Below, piece by piece: positions 23,906 to 32,912 of a stretch of 33,701 bases of DNA. The DNA lies in NCBI GenBank assembly GCA_040002435.1, contig JBDUEM010000050.1, positions 1 through 33,701 on the forward strand, written 5' to 3'. The translations under genes were made by a program, and so were the position numbers. The notes beneath the pieces are model-generated. The model was given only the letters and a program-made list of their open reading frames with translations, did not search any database and had not been told where the DNA came from. The stretch is from JANXXV01 sp040002435 (GTDB lineage: Bacteria; Acidobacteriota; Terriglobia; Bryobacterales; Bryobacteraceae). Numbering within the stretch: position 1 is the stretch's first letter; each line of letters begins with the position of its first letter.

Positions 23906-26428
23906 GTGGCAGTACGCATCCAAGTACCCAAAAAAGCCGCACTCGTCAGATTTGTCCTGCATCCCTGGGGCAAGGCTCTCCTCATCACGTTTCTGGTGCT
24001 GAATACCGTCGCCCTCGGCGTCTTCGTTTACTACTACGTTCACTATTCCCGGATTATCGAGCAAAAGCTCGCCGGCGGCCCCTTCGCCAATACCTCGATG
24101 TTGTTTGCCGCGCCGAAGATTGTAATGGTTGGCGATGAGATCAGTCCGGCCGACATCGTGGCGCAACTGCGGCGGAGTGCCTATGGCGAGATGCGCGGGA
24201 ACCGCATGGGCTGGTATAACGTTCGAAACGATGCGGTGGAGATTTACCCTGGCGTCGACTCGTTCTTTTTGCAGGAAGACGGCGTCATCATGTTCAACGG
24301 GAACAAGGTCTCGAAGATCATCTCCCTGCAGGATAATACCGAACGAACCCAATACCGGCTGGAGCCGGAGTTGATCACCAACCTGTTTGACCGGAACAGG
24401 GAAAAACGCCGTTTGGTGCGGTTCGCGGAGATCCCGAAGGTTCTGATCAACGCGGTGATTTCGGCCGAAGACAAGCGCTTCTTCCAGCACTCCGGTTTCG
24501 ATCCCATACGGATCCTGCGTTCCGCGTATGTAGATGTAAAGGAACAACGAAACGCACAGGGTGCCTCCACCTTAACGATGCAGTTGGCACGTCAGTTCTG
24601 GCTCACGGCGGACCGCACCTGGAAGCGCAAGCTGCCCGAGGTGATGATCACTCTGCACCTCGAGCAGAAGCTCTCCAAGGAGCAGATTTTCGAATACTAT
24701 GCCAACCAGATCGACCTGGGCCGGCGCGGTAGTTTCGCGATTCGCGGATTTGGGGAAGCGGCGCAGGCGTATTTCGGTAAAGATATCCGCCAGTTGACCC
24801 TGGCCGAAGCCGCTACCCTGGCCGGACTGATCCAGAGTCCTAGCGGCAAGAATCCAGTTCGCTGGCCAGAGCGGGCAAAAACGCGCCGGAACCTGGTGTT
24901 GCGCATGATGCGCGACAACGGCTATGTAAATGACCACGAATATGCCCAGGCGAGTTCCGAGCCGATGGTAGTGGCACGAGGCGGTTCGGAATCCTCAGAT
25001 GCGCCGTACTTCGTCGACCTGGTCAACGATACCCTGCAGGATCAGTTCCAGGAGCACGATTTTCAAACCAGCTCCTACCGCGTCTACACCTCGCTGGACA
25101 TGAATTTGCAGCGGGATGCCTCCGAGGCAGTTCGCGCCGGAATGAAAGAGGTTGACGAACTGATCCGCCGCCGGACTAAGAAGGGCGCCAAGCCGATTGC
25201 CGAACCGCAGGTTGCTCTCGTGGCTCTGGATCCGCAGACAGGTGAAATCAAGGCGCTGATCGGAGGCCGGGATTATGGGGTAAGCCAGCTCAATCGTGCA
25301 TTGGCCAAGCGTCAGCCTGGCTCTGTATTCAAGCCTTTTGTGTACGCGGCGGCACTGAACACCGCTCTATCCGGCGGGCCCAACATTCTCACCACCGCCA
25401 GCACCGTGGTGGATGAACCGACCACTTTCTTCTTTGATGGCAAGCCGTATACCCCTGCCAATTTCGAGCATGAAATCCACGGCACGGTGACCCTGCGGCA
25501 GGCGCTCGCCAAGTCGATGAATATCCCTACAGTGAAGTTCGCTGAGGAAGTCGGCTATCGCACGGTAGTCGATCTGGCGCGGCGTGCGGGCCTGAATATG
25601 GAGATCCGCCCGACGCCTGCGGTGGCATTGGGCGCCTACGAGGTGACGCCAATCGAGATTGCCGGAGCGTACACGATGTACGCGGACAAAGGGGTCGTGG
25701 TGAAGCCGAATTGGGTTCAGTTAATCCGCAGCCAGAAAGGCTCCACTGTTTTCGAAGCAAAGCCGGAACGGCGCGCAGTTCTCGACCCCAGAGTGAACTA
25801 CCTGATGGTCGACCTGATGCAGGAAGTGCTGCGCACCGGAACAGGCGCCAGTGTGCGGTCGCGGGGCTTCACCTTGCCGGCCGCCGGAAAAACAGGTACA
25901 TCTCACGACGGCTGGTTTGCCGGTTTCACATCCAGGCTCATCTGCGTGGTGTGGGTTGGCTACGACGACAACCATGAATTGAACATCGAGGGAGCCAAGT
26001 CCGCGCTACCCATCTGGACCGAATTCATGAAGCGGGCGCACCAGCACCGCGAGTATCGAAATGTAACGGGCTGGGATGCCCCGGACGGCATTGTCAGCGT
26101 GGATATCGATCCGGCATCTGGCCAGCTCGCAACGCCCACGTGCCCCAGTATGCGGCCGGAATACTTCATCGCCGGATCGCAACCTGTGCAGCTCTGCCAC
26201 CTCCATAGCAATGGAGTCACGCAGGTAGCGGGATGGGACACTTCCGCCCCCAAGGCGGCGGGTTCCGAAGTAGCCGCCAACAGTCCGGGCGCGCCGGCAA
26301 CTTACCGCCGCAGCCAGACTATCCAGATCAAGCCACAAGAAAGCGACCAAACTCAGCCGGTGCCGCAGCAGGAGCGTCCCAAAGAGAAGAAGGGCTTCTT
26401 CGGGCGCATCAAAGAAATTTTCAAATAG
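23906..26428 (+). CDS. Class A penicillin-binding protein (PBP1 type)
   Basis: Bifunctional peptidoglycan synthase, 840 residues, anchored by one TM helix (about 23-45). The N-terminal beta region resembles the UB2H-type domain of PBP1b. The glycosyltransferase domain has ISAEDKRFFQHSGFDP with Glu188, GASTLTMQLARQFWL and YANQIDLGRRGSFAIRGFG. The transpeptidase has the nucleophile SVFK at 473-476, SMN at 537-539 and KTGT at 662-665. A Pro/Gln/Lys-rich tail ends the protein. The start is GTG 23906, preceded by AGGA. Its stop lies one base from the TolC stop of the convergent operon. Confidence 0.95.
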   Translation: MAVRIQVPKKAALVRFVLHPWGKALLITFLVLNTVALGVFVYYYVHYSRIIEQKLAGGPFANTSMLFAAPKIVMVGDEISPADIVAQLRRSAYGEMRGNRMGWYNVRNDAVEIYPGVDSFFLQEDGVIMFNGNKVSKIISLQDNTERTQYRLEPELITNLFDRNREKRRLVRFAEIPKVLINAVISAEDKRFFQHSGFDPIRILRSAYVDVKEQRNAQGASTLTMQLARQFWLTADRTWKRKLPEVMITLHLEQKLSKEQIFEYYANQIDLGRRGSFAIRGFGEAAQAYFGKDIRQLTLAEAATLAGLIQSPSGKNPVRWPERAKTRRNLVLRMMRDNGYVNDHEYAQASSEPMVVARGGSESSDAPYFVDLVNDTLQDQFQEHDFQTSSYRVYTSLDMNLQRDASEAVRAGMKEVDELIRRRTKKGAKPIAEPQVALVALDPQTGEIKALIGGRDYGVSQLNRALAKRQPGSVFKPFVYAAALNTALSGGPNILTTASTVVDEPTTFFFDGKPYTPANFEHEIHGTVTLRQALAKSMNIPTVKFAEEVGYRTVVDLARRAGLNMEIRPTPAVALGAYEVTPIEIAGAYTMYADKGVVVKPNWVQLIRSQKGSTVFEAKPERRAVLDPRVNYLMVDLMQEVLRTGTGASVRSRGFTLPAAGKTGTSHDGWFAGFTSRLICVVWVGYDDNHELNIEGAKSALPIWTEFMKRAHQHREYRNVTGWDAPDGIVSVDIDPASGQLATPTCPSMRPEYFIAGSQPVQLCHLHSNGVTQVAGWDTSAPKAAGSEVAANSPGAPATYRRSQTIQIKPQESDQTQPVPQQERPKEKKGFFGRIKEIFK

Positions 26429-26429
26429 A

Positions 26430-27713
26430 CTACTGAAACGCTCCCGTTTGATAGCTTAATCCGGCTACAGCGATCTGATAGTCGTACTTAGAGCTTGCCT
26501 GTTCCATCTCGGCGGCGGTCTGATTGAGTTGCGCCTGGCTGAACTCTACAATCGTGCTAAGTCCCAGGTCGTATCGGGATTGCGCCAGCCGGAGGCTCTT
26601 GCCGGCCTGCGTTAACAGCCGCGCCGCGAGGTCCATGCGATGTGCAGCGGTGTCGGCCTCGAGCCACGCCACTTTGACGTCGCGGGCAATCTGCAACATC
26701 AGTTCCTCCACATGCTTACCAGCGGCCTGCGCGCGAAATTCCGCTTCGCCGCGGCGTGCGGAGAATAGATGGCCGTTGAAAACGGGAATGCTGACATTCA
26801 CACCGGCCGCGCCGTAAGTGCCCGCCAGCTTCGTTTCCCGGTAAGGCACTGCGCCGGCGGTGCCCAGGAAGCTGATAGTAGGTAATGCTAACCGCTTTTC
26901 GGCCTCCGCAAAGCGGGCAATAGAATCTCGATTCAACGTCAGTCCCGCCAGGTCGGGACGACGGCTCAAGGCGTTCTGGATTGCGCTTTGGGCATCGCTG
27001 TCGATGGGCGCGGGAAGCGGCTCTTCCGTAAGCTCCAACGCCTGCTGGCCTGGAGAGCCCAGCGCAGCAGAGAGTTCCGCCAGCGCCGCATTGGCCTGGT
27101 TTTCGGTCCGCAGCAGCGTAAGTTCTGCATCCGAGAGGTTGACCTCCGCGAAACTCACATCAAGCGTGGATTTCAGGCTGCTATCCGCCAGAGCCTGAAC
27201 CTGGCGCAAAACAATCCTTCGGGCTCCTACCGTCGCGCGAGCCACCTCAAGGATGGACCGGCTGCGTTGGGCTCGGAAGTAAGCCTGGGACACTACCAGG
27301 AGCACCTGTGCGCGTGAGAGTGCCACTCGCTGCTTTTGGGCCTGGGCGCGCAGCGAACTGCTCTCAATCAGTCGATTCGTGCGTCCGAAATCCGTGATCA
27401 ACTGGCTTACCGTAAGCCCTGAGGCGCCTGCCCGGCTCACCAAACTGGACGTCGTGATGTTACCCGCCGAAACACTGGTGTCCGCTTGCGCGCCGACGTT
27501 CGTGAAATTTCCAGACATCAACGGCAGCAGGGCGGATTTCGCCTGCCGCACCTGCTCGCCGGCCGCTTGTGCCGTGAGACTGGCCGACGCAATCGCGGGA
27601 TAGAGCCGCAGCGCGGTCGCTTGCGCCTCCGCCAGGGTGAGAACTTTTCGTTGATCCTGCGCGAACACCGCCAAAGCCGACAGCGCCGCCATCAATCCAG
27701 CTTTACGAAGCAA
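26430..27713 (-). CDS. TolC-family outer-membrane efflux protein
   Basis: From TTG 27713, 427 residues. A signal peptide (LRKAGLMAALSALAVFAQ) is followed by VLTLAEAQATALRLYPAIASA, the first helix of the OEP fold. Two copies of the helical repeat then follow (the second near SRRPDLAGLTLNRDSIARFAEAEKRL), with 'VNVSIPVFNG' in the membrane strand. TTG is chosen because GAGG sits 8 nt upstream and the reading frame then begins at the signal peptide. It lies 11 nt inside the RND pump gene, implying coupling. An in-frame ATG at 27692 is the alternative. It would be the outer-membrane channel of the tripartite efflux pump. Confidence 0.92.
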   Translation of the reverse strand: MLRKAGLMAALSALAVFAQDQRKVLTLAEAQATALRLYPAIASASLTAQAAGEQVRQAKSALLPLMSGNFTNVGAQADTSVSAGNITTSSLVSRAGASGLTVSQLITDFGRTNRLIESSSLRAQAQKQRVALSRAQVLLVVSQAYFRAQRSRSILEVARATVGARRIVLRQVQALADSSLKSTLDVSFAEVNLSDAELTLLRTENQANAALAELSAALGSPGQQALELTEEPLPAPIDSDAQSAIQNALSRRPDLAGLTLNRDSIARFAEAEKRLALPTISFLGTAGAVPYRETKLAGTYGAAGVNVSIPVFNGHLFSARRGEAEFRAQAAGKHVEELMLQIARDVKVAWLEADTAAHRMDLAARLLTQAGKSLRLAQSRYDLGLSTIVEFSQAQLNQTAAEMEQASSKYDYQIAVAGLSYQTGAFQ

Positions 27714-30700
27714 TTTGTCTTCCTCGATAGACCACAAGATAGGCTGCGGGGACAATGAAGATCGTGCAAACGACGGAAACGGACATTCCACCGATGATGG
27801 CGCGCGCCAGCGGGGCGTAGGCCTCACTGCCGACACCGAGCTTCAACGCCATGGGAAGTAAGCCGATGATGGTTGCCAGCGATGTCATCAGAATGGGCCG
27901 CAGCCGCACTCTGCCGGACATAGCTACCGCGTCTTCCAAAGCCATTCCCTCGCCTTGCAGACGACGTGTGAAATCCACCAGCAGAATGCTGTTGGAGACA
28001 ACGATGCCGACCATCATCACAACGCCCATCAGGGATTGCACGTTCAAAGTAGTGCCGCTGACGTACAACGCGACGACTACTCCGGCGAGTCCCATGGGAA
28101 CAGCCAGCAGAATCAGCAATGGGTCCACGAACGATTTGAACTGCGCAACCAGGATCAGGTACAGCAGCACCAGCGCCAGAATCAGTCCGAATCCGAAACT
28201 CCGGAACGACGCGCGCATCCCGTTCACCATGCCGCGCAAATCTACGCGGACACCCTTCGGAAGGGCAGTTTTGGCGATCACCTTTTCGATGGCTGTCGCA
28301 ACCGTACCCAAATCCTCGCCGGCCAGACTCACGTAAGTGTCTACTACTTTTCGCAGGCCGTAATGATCCACCTCGGTGGGAACCTGCACACGTTTGATAG
28401 CTCCGATGGTGTCCAGCGTAGTGCCCCGCGGCTGCCCCGGGCCGCGAAGAGGAATCGAGCGCAGCCCGTCGAAATCCTTCACCATCAGTTCCGGATATTG
28501 CACCGTCAGGTAGTAATCGTTGTTGCTCTTTGGATCGGTCCAGAAGGTAGGCGCAATCATCTGATTGGAGCTGACCGCGGTAATCACGTTGCTCACCACC
28601 TCTCGTTCACTGAGTCCCATCTGCGCGGCCCGCGTCCGGTCCACGTCGATCTGCAGCGCCGGATTATCAAGGTCCTGCGGAATGAGAATATCGTTCACCC
28701 CGGGGATGCGGCGGATCTCATCCGCCAACTGGCTGGCAACGCGATATGCCGACTCCAGATCGCTGCCGCTCACCTGCACATCGATCGGCGCGGGCATACC
28801 GAAATTGAGCACCGCATCGATGAAACCGCCGGACTGGAAATAGGCACTCAAATTCGGCATTTCACGTCGGATCCGTTTGCGGACCCTGTCCATATATTCG
28901 TAGCTGCCGATCCTGTGACTTTCCTTCAGACTCACCTGAAGAAAAGCGGTATGGGGAGCGGAATTGCTGGTGTAAATGGCTGAGAAATCCGGTACCACGC
29001 CAATGTTGGACACCATCATTTCCAGGTCTTCCGGACGCACCGTATCGCGGACCAGCGCTTCCACCTTCGCGACTTCCTTCTCGGTGGCTTGCAGATTGGT
29101 TCCGGACGGAGCTTTTAGATTGATGACAAATTGCGCGGCATCCGTTCGTGGAAAGAACGCCACACCGAGGAGCGGCATCAGCACGAACGTGGATACCGCG
29201 GCAATAGTCAAACCGGCGATGGTGGCAATGGGCCTTCGCAGAGCCGCCTGCAGCATTACGTCATACCCTTCCAGCAGCTTGACAAATGCAAAGTTGAAGC
29301 GCGAAAACAGGTCCACCTTTTTGTTCTTCGCGGGATGATGATCGATGTTCAGTTCCTTGATGAACTGCGCGCAGAAAAGTGGCACTACGGTCAGCGCGAC
29401 AAAATACGAAGCGAAGAGCGCCAGTACTACGGTGAGTGCCAGAGCTGTAAACAGGTCTTTGCTAACTCCGTAGAGGAACGTCACCGGAAAGAACACAACC
29501 GCGGTGGTCAGCGTGGAAGCAAGAACGGGCAGTGCCATTTCGGTCGCCCCCTCTTCCGATGCCTGCCTGGGCGATTCGCCCAATTCCAAGCGCCGGAAAA
29601 TGTTCTCGATCACCACGACCGAGTTGTCAATCAGGCGGGAAAAGGCGAGCGCGAGACCGGCGAGCGTCATGGAATTGATAGAATCACCGCGGCCGTAAAG
29701 AGCCACGCAAACAGCCAGCGCCGATAAGGGAATCGAAAGGCATACAGCGATCGTGGCGCGGAAGCTTCCCAGAAAGATCAGAATCATCACTGCCGTGAGG
29801 AACACGCCTATGCCGCCTTCTTCCAGCAGCGTCTTTATCGCGTTCTTGATGAAGCGCGACTGGTCGAACACCACGCTTGCCACCAGGCTATCTGGAACGT
29901 CCAGCAGACCCTTCACTTCATCCTTAATGGCGTCCACCAGGGCGATGGTGTTTGTATTTCCGCCCTGCCGCATGACGGGCGCATAGACTGAGGGCTGGCT
30001 GTCTACGCGGACAATGTTGTACTGAATTTGAGCTGCATCCTTCGTGACTCCTATGTCGCCAACCCTGACCGCCGATTGGCCCACCGTCTTCACGGGAATA
30101 TTCATAATTCCAGGAAGATCGCGAAATTGGCTGTTCGTATAGATGGGGTAATCCATGCGCCCCATGCGGATATTTCCCGCCGGCAAAATAATGTTGGAAT
30201 CATTCACCGCCCGGACCACGTCCATCGGGCTGAGCTGATTGCTGTCCAGCTTGCGGGGGTCGACGTAAATCATGATCTGCCGGTATAGGCCGCCGAAAGG
30301 CGGGGGGATGGCAGCGCCCTGCACGCGCGCCAGTTGGGTCCGCACCTTGTAATGCCCCATGTCGCGCAGCGCGGCTTCCGTCATTCCTTCGCCCTTCAAT
30401 GCAACCAGACACACCGGAAGACTCGAAGCATCCGATTTCAAGACGATGGGAGGCAGCGTCCCGGGAGGAAGCCGTCGCTGTTCGGCTGCCGCCAGGTTCG
30501 AGAGCGAAGAAACTGCCGTATCGGAATTCGTGCCGGGCTGAAAGAACACTTTAATGATGCTGACGCCGGGCAGCGATCGCGACTCGATATGTTCAATCCC
30601 AGGTGCGAGCGTAAAGAAGCGCTCCTGGCGTTGGGTAATGTCATTCTCCACCTGCTCAGGCGGCATTCCAGGGTAGAACGTCGCAATCACCACAACGGTA

Positions 30701-30819
30701 AGGTCCATGGAAGGAAACATGTCCACGGGCATCCTTGCCACGCAAACAGCGCCGACCAGGGAGAGCACTAGCGCAAAAACGACAATCAGGTATGGGTTGC
30801 GAATCGAAAATCCAGGCAT
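27703..30819 (-). CDS. RND efflux transporter permease (AcrB / HAE1-like)
   Basis: Inner-membrane proton-driven pump, 1038 residues, full length. The N terminus PGFSIRNPYLIVVFALVLSLVG, FPSMDLTVVVIATFYPGMPPEQVE and the two large periplasmic loops with duplicated topology fit the AcrB family. In TM4 the residue pair equivalent to AcrB Asp407/Asp408 is Asp398-Asn399 (SRLIDNSVVVIENI), and in TM10 the site of Lys940 is Ser (VVSNSILLVDF). The start ATG 30819 shares one base with the adaptor stop (TAATG). It transports unknown substrates, probably drugs or lipids, via the adjacent adaptor and TolC. Confidence 0.95.
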   Translation of the reverse strand: MPGFSIRNPYLIVVFALVLSLVGAVCVARMPVDMFPSMDLTVVVIATFYPGMPPEQVENDITQRQERFFTLAPGIEHIESRSLPGVSIIKVFFQPGTNSDTAVSSLSNLAAAEQRRLPPGTLPPIVLKSDASSLPVCLVALKGEGMTEAALRDMGHYKVRTQLARVQGAAIPPPFGGLYRQIMIYVDPRKLDSNQLSPMDVVRAVNDSNIILPAGNIRMGRMDYPIYTNSQFRDLPGIMNIPVKTVGQSAVRVGDIGVTKDAAQIQYNIVRVDSQPSVYAPVMRQGGNTNTIALVDAIKDEVKGLLDVPDSLVASVVFDQSRFIKNAIKTLLEEGGIGVFLTAVMILIFLGSFRATIAVCLSIPLSALAVCVALYGRGDSINSMTLAGLALAFSRLIDNSVVVIENIFRRLELGESPRQASEEGATEMALPVLASTLTTAVVFFPVTFLYGVSKDLFTALALTVVLALFASYFVALTVVPLFCAQFIKELNIDHHPAKNKKVDLFSRFNFAFVKLLEGYDVMLQAALRRPIATIAGLTIAAVSTFVLMPLLGVAFFPRTDAAQFVINLKAPSGTNLQATEKEVAKVEALVRDTVRPEDLEMMVSNIGVVPDFSAIYTSNSAPHTAFLQVSLKESHRIGSYEYMDRVRKRIRREMPNLSAYFQSGGFIDAVLNFGMPAPIDVQVSGSDLESAYRVASQLADEIRRIPGVNDILIPQDLDNPALQIDVDRTRAAQMGLSEREVVSNVITAVSSNQMIAPTFWTDPKSNNDYYLTVQYPELMVKDFDGLRSIPLRGPGQPRGTTLDTIGAIKRVQVPTEVDHYGLRKVVDTYVSLAGEDLGTVATAIEKVIAKTALPKGVRVDLRGMVNGMRASFRSFGFGLILALVLLYLILVAQFKSFVDPLLILLAVPMGLAGVVVALYVSGTTLNVQSLMGVVMMVGIVVSNSILLVDFTRRLQGEGMALEDAVAMSGRVRLRPILMTSLATIIGLLPMALKLGVGSEAYAPLARAIIGGMSVSVVCTIFIVPAAYLVVYRGRQIAS

Positions 30820-32030
30820 TACTCGGCCCCGCCCAACCTAGTTTCGACGCGCTGCCCAGGCTTCAGCTGGCCGCGGTTTCCAACCACCACCAGATCGTCG
30901 AGCGCCACTCCGTTAGTGACTTCGGTTTTTCCGGCCAACTCCATTCCGACTTTCACTTTCCGGTCTTCCAGCAAGCCATTCCTGGAGACTGCAAATACGG
31001 AACGTGTATTTCCGGTGCCGCTAAGAGCCTGCGCCGGTACCGTCAGCACATGCTGACGCCGGTCCACGACGAAGCGCGTGGTTGCATACATCCCGGGAAT
31101 CAGCAGTCCCTTGGGATTCGGAACATCTACTTCAACATCCATGGTTCGCGTGGTTAACTGCAGGTCATTCGAAACCCGCGCAATCTTGCCCTCGAAAGTG
31201 CTCTGCAGGGAAGCCACCTGAATGGTGATGGGCGAACCCACGCGGATGCTGGGCACTGCCGATTCCGGGATTGGCAGCACCAGCCGCAGCCGGTCGATCT
31301 GCGCGATGCGAACCAGCGGAGTTGCCTGGCTATGCGATGCGGTTCCCGCTTGAATCATCGTCCCGCGGTCGGCAAAGCGCTTCGTGACTACGCCGGAAAA
31401 TGGGGCTACCACTCTGGCATAGTTCTCCATTGTCTTGGTCCGCTGCTCCGTCGCCTTAGCTCCAGAGACTGACTCCTCGGCAACATCGATTGCAGCCTTG
31501 GCGGTAGCAACCTGGTCTTCCGCGGATTGACGGCGCGATAGGGCTTCGTCCAATTCCTGTTGTGCAATCAGCCCGGGCTCCCGTTTTGACACGGCCAAAA
31601 GCCGCTTATGGGAAAGCTCGGCCAGCTTTTGATTGGTCTGCGCCCGTTCATACTCCCGCCGCGCCCGAAGCACCTCCGCCGCATTCCGCTTAATCGCGGC
31701 GCCGGCCTGTGATACCTCGTCGAGCATTTCCGGCACCTCCAGTACCCCAAGCAACTGCCCCGCCTTGACCCGGTCGCCGATGTCTACGTAAATTTCCTTC
31801 AGGTACCCAGCCACCTTGGCGTGCACTTCCACGGCCTGGTGCGCACGAAACTCACCACTCAGCTCAATCGGCCGTTCCAAATCATCCAGCTTCACTTTCA
31901 CTACCGAAACTATGGTGGGCTCGACGGATTTAGCGGCCGGAGACTGCGTCTCGCTATGCGCGGTGCAGCCGCAACATATTATAAATAAGCAACTTGTCGA
32001 AAAAACGAGAATCATTTGGGCTGTTCGCAT
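30819..32030 (-). CDS. RND periplasmic adaptor (membrane fusion protein, HlyD/AcrA type)
   Basis: 403 residues. The N-terminal lipoprotein-like signal (LVFSTSCLFIICCGC) has a relaxed lipobox with Cys22 as the likely lipidation site. It is followed by VVKVKLDDLERPIELSGEFRA, the biotinyl-lipoyl half-motif (AKVAGYLKEIYVDIGDRVKAGQLLGVLEVPEM in two pieces), a long helical hairpin (about 110-200), and the second half-motif (VAPFSGVVTKRFADRGTMIQAG). A beta-barrel and a membrane-proximal domain follow. It links the RND pump to TolC. It is the first gene of the leftward three-gene operon and is divergent from the SAM hydrolase gene; the intervening 90 bp are AT-rich and should hold both promoters. Confidence 0.94.
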   Translation of the reverse strand: MRTAQMILVFSTSCLFIICCGCTAHSETQSPAAKSVEPTIVSVVKVKLDDLERPIELSGEFRAHQAVEVHAKVAGYLKEIYVDIGDRVKAGQLLGVLEVPEMLDEVSQAGAAIKRNAAEVLRARREYERAQTNQKLAELSHKRLLAVSKREPGLIAQQELDEALSRRQSAEDQVATAKAAIDVAEESVSGAKATEQRTKTMENYARVVAPFSGVVTKRFADRGTMIQAGTASHSQATPLVRIAQIDRLRLVLPIPESAVPSIRVGSPITIQVASLQSTFEGKIARVSNDLQLTTRTMDVEVDVPNPKGLLIPGMYATTRFVVDRRQHVLTVPAQALSGTGNTRSVFAVSRNGLLEDRKVKVGMELAGKTEVTNGVALDDLVVVGNRGQLKPGQRVETRLGGAE

Positions 32031-32123
32031 AGAGGTGTGTAATCTGTCTGCAATCTAATTGTCATCGTATTGTAACAAAACTTCTAACTCGCACCATTGA
32101 TAATGGTTGAGGCCAACTCCGGC

Positions 32124-32912
32124 ATGCGCAAGCCGATCATTACTCTTACGACCGATTTCGGAACCACTGACCATTACGTGGCTGTCATGAAGGGTGTCAT
32201 TCTGGGCCTTTGCCCGAATGCCACCTTGGTGGACGTCAGCCATGATGTGCAGCCCTTTGAGGTAACCGAAGGCGCCTTTGTCATCGCGCAGGCTTATCGT
32301 TATTTTCCGCGGAAGACGGTCCACGTGGTTGTCGTGGACCCCGGCGTCGGCACCACTCGCCGTCCTCTGTTGATGGAAGCCGGCGGGCAGTATTTCATTG
32401 GTCCGGACAATGGCGTGTTCTCGATGGTATTCACACGCGAGAAGCACAAAGTCCGCGAGATGACAGCCGACAAATTCTTCCTGAAGCCGGTAAGCCGGAC
32501 GTTTCATGGCCGCGACGTATTCGCCCCCGCCGCCGCCCACCTCGCCTCGGGCGCAACACCGGCGCAGTTCGGAAAGGTGGTGATCGATTACCTGCGAATG
32601 AATCTGGAACATCCACCGCGCACCGGAAAGCGCACCTGGACAGGTCTGATTCTGAAGATCGACCGTTTCGGCAACCTCATCACGAATCTACAAAGCGAGG
32701 ACTTTCGGGATCTCGCCCTGCGCCCGTTTGAAATGCAAGTCGGGGTTCAAAAAATCAGCAAAATCGTTCAGACATTCGCCGAGGCGGAGATCGGCGAGGT
32801 GTTTCTCATCATGGGAAGCTCAGGCTACCTGGAGGTGGTGGCAAACCAGGGATCGGCCGCCCGCCTGCTTGGGTGCGGCGCCGGAGCTCCAGTGGACCTG
32901 TCGATTTACTGA
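32124..32912 (+). CDS. S-adenosylmethionine hydrolase (DUF62) family protein
   Basis: 262 residues from ATG 32124 (MRKPIITLTTDFGTTDHYVA). The DFGTTDHYV strand, DVSHDVQPFEVTEGAFV, VVVVDPGVGTTRRPL, GPDNGVFSMV, TFHGRDVFAPAAAHLA and a C-terminal barrel (DRFGNLITN) match the SAM hydroxide adenosyltransferase/halogenase-like family, whose members split SAM to adenosine and methionine. The core motifs are all present. Upstream in-frame starts at ATG 32103 and TTG 32097 would add 7 or 9 residues; GAGG lies 11 nt before 32124. Its stop overlaps the mutM start (TGATG), so the two are probably cotranscribed. Confidence 0.92.
   Translation: MRKPIITLTTDFGTTDHYVAVMKGVILGLCPNATLVDVSHDVQPFEVTEGAFVIAQAYRYFPRKTVHVVVVDPGVGTTRRPLLMEAGGQYFIGPDNGVFSMVFTREKHKVREMTADKFFLKPVSRTFHGRDVFAPAAAHLASGATPAQFGKVVIDYLRMNLEHPPRTGKRTWTGLILKIDRFGNLITNLQSEDFRDLALRPFEMQVGVQKISKIVQTFAEAEIGEVFLIMGSSGYLEVVANQGSAARLLGCGAGAPVDLSIY

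Noticed and set aside
26420..26440. Convergent penicillin-binding protein and TolC stops one base apart as a special arrangement
   Set aside because: Tight convergent ends are common in compact genomes; no terminator or other structure is visible.
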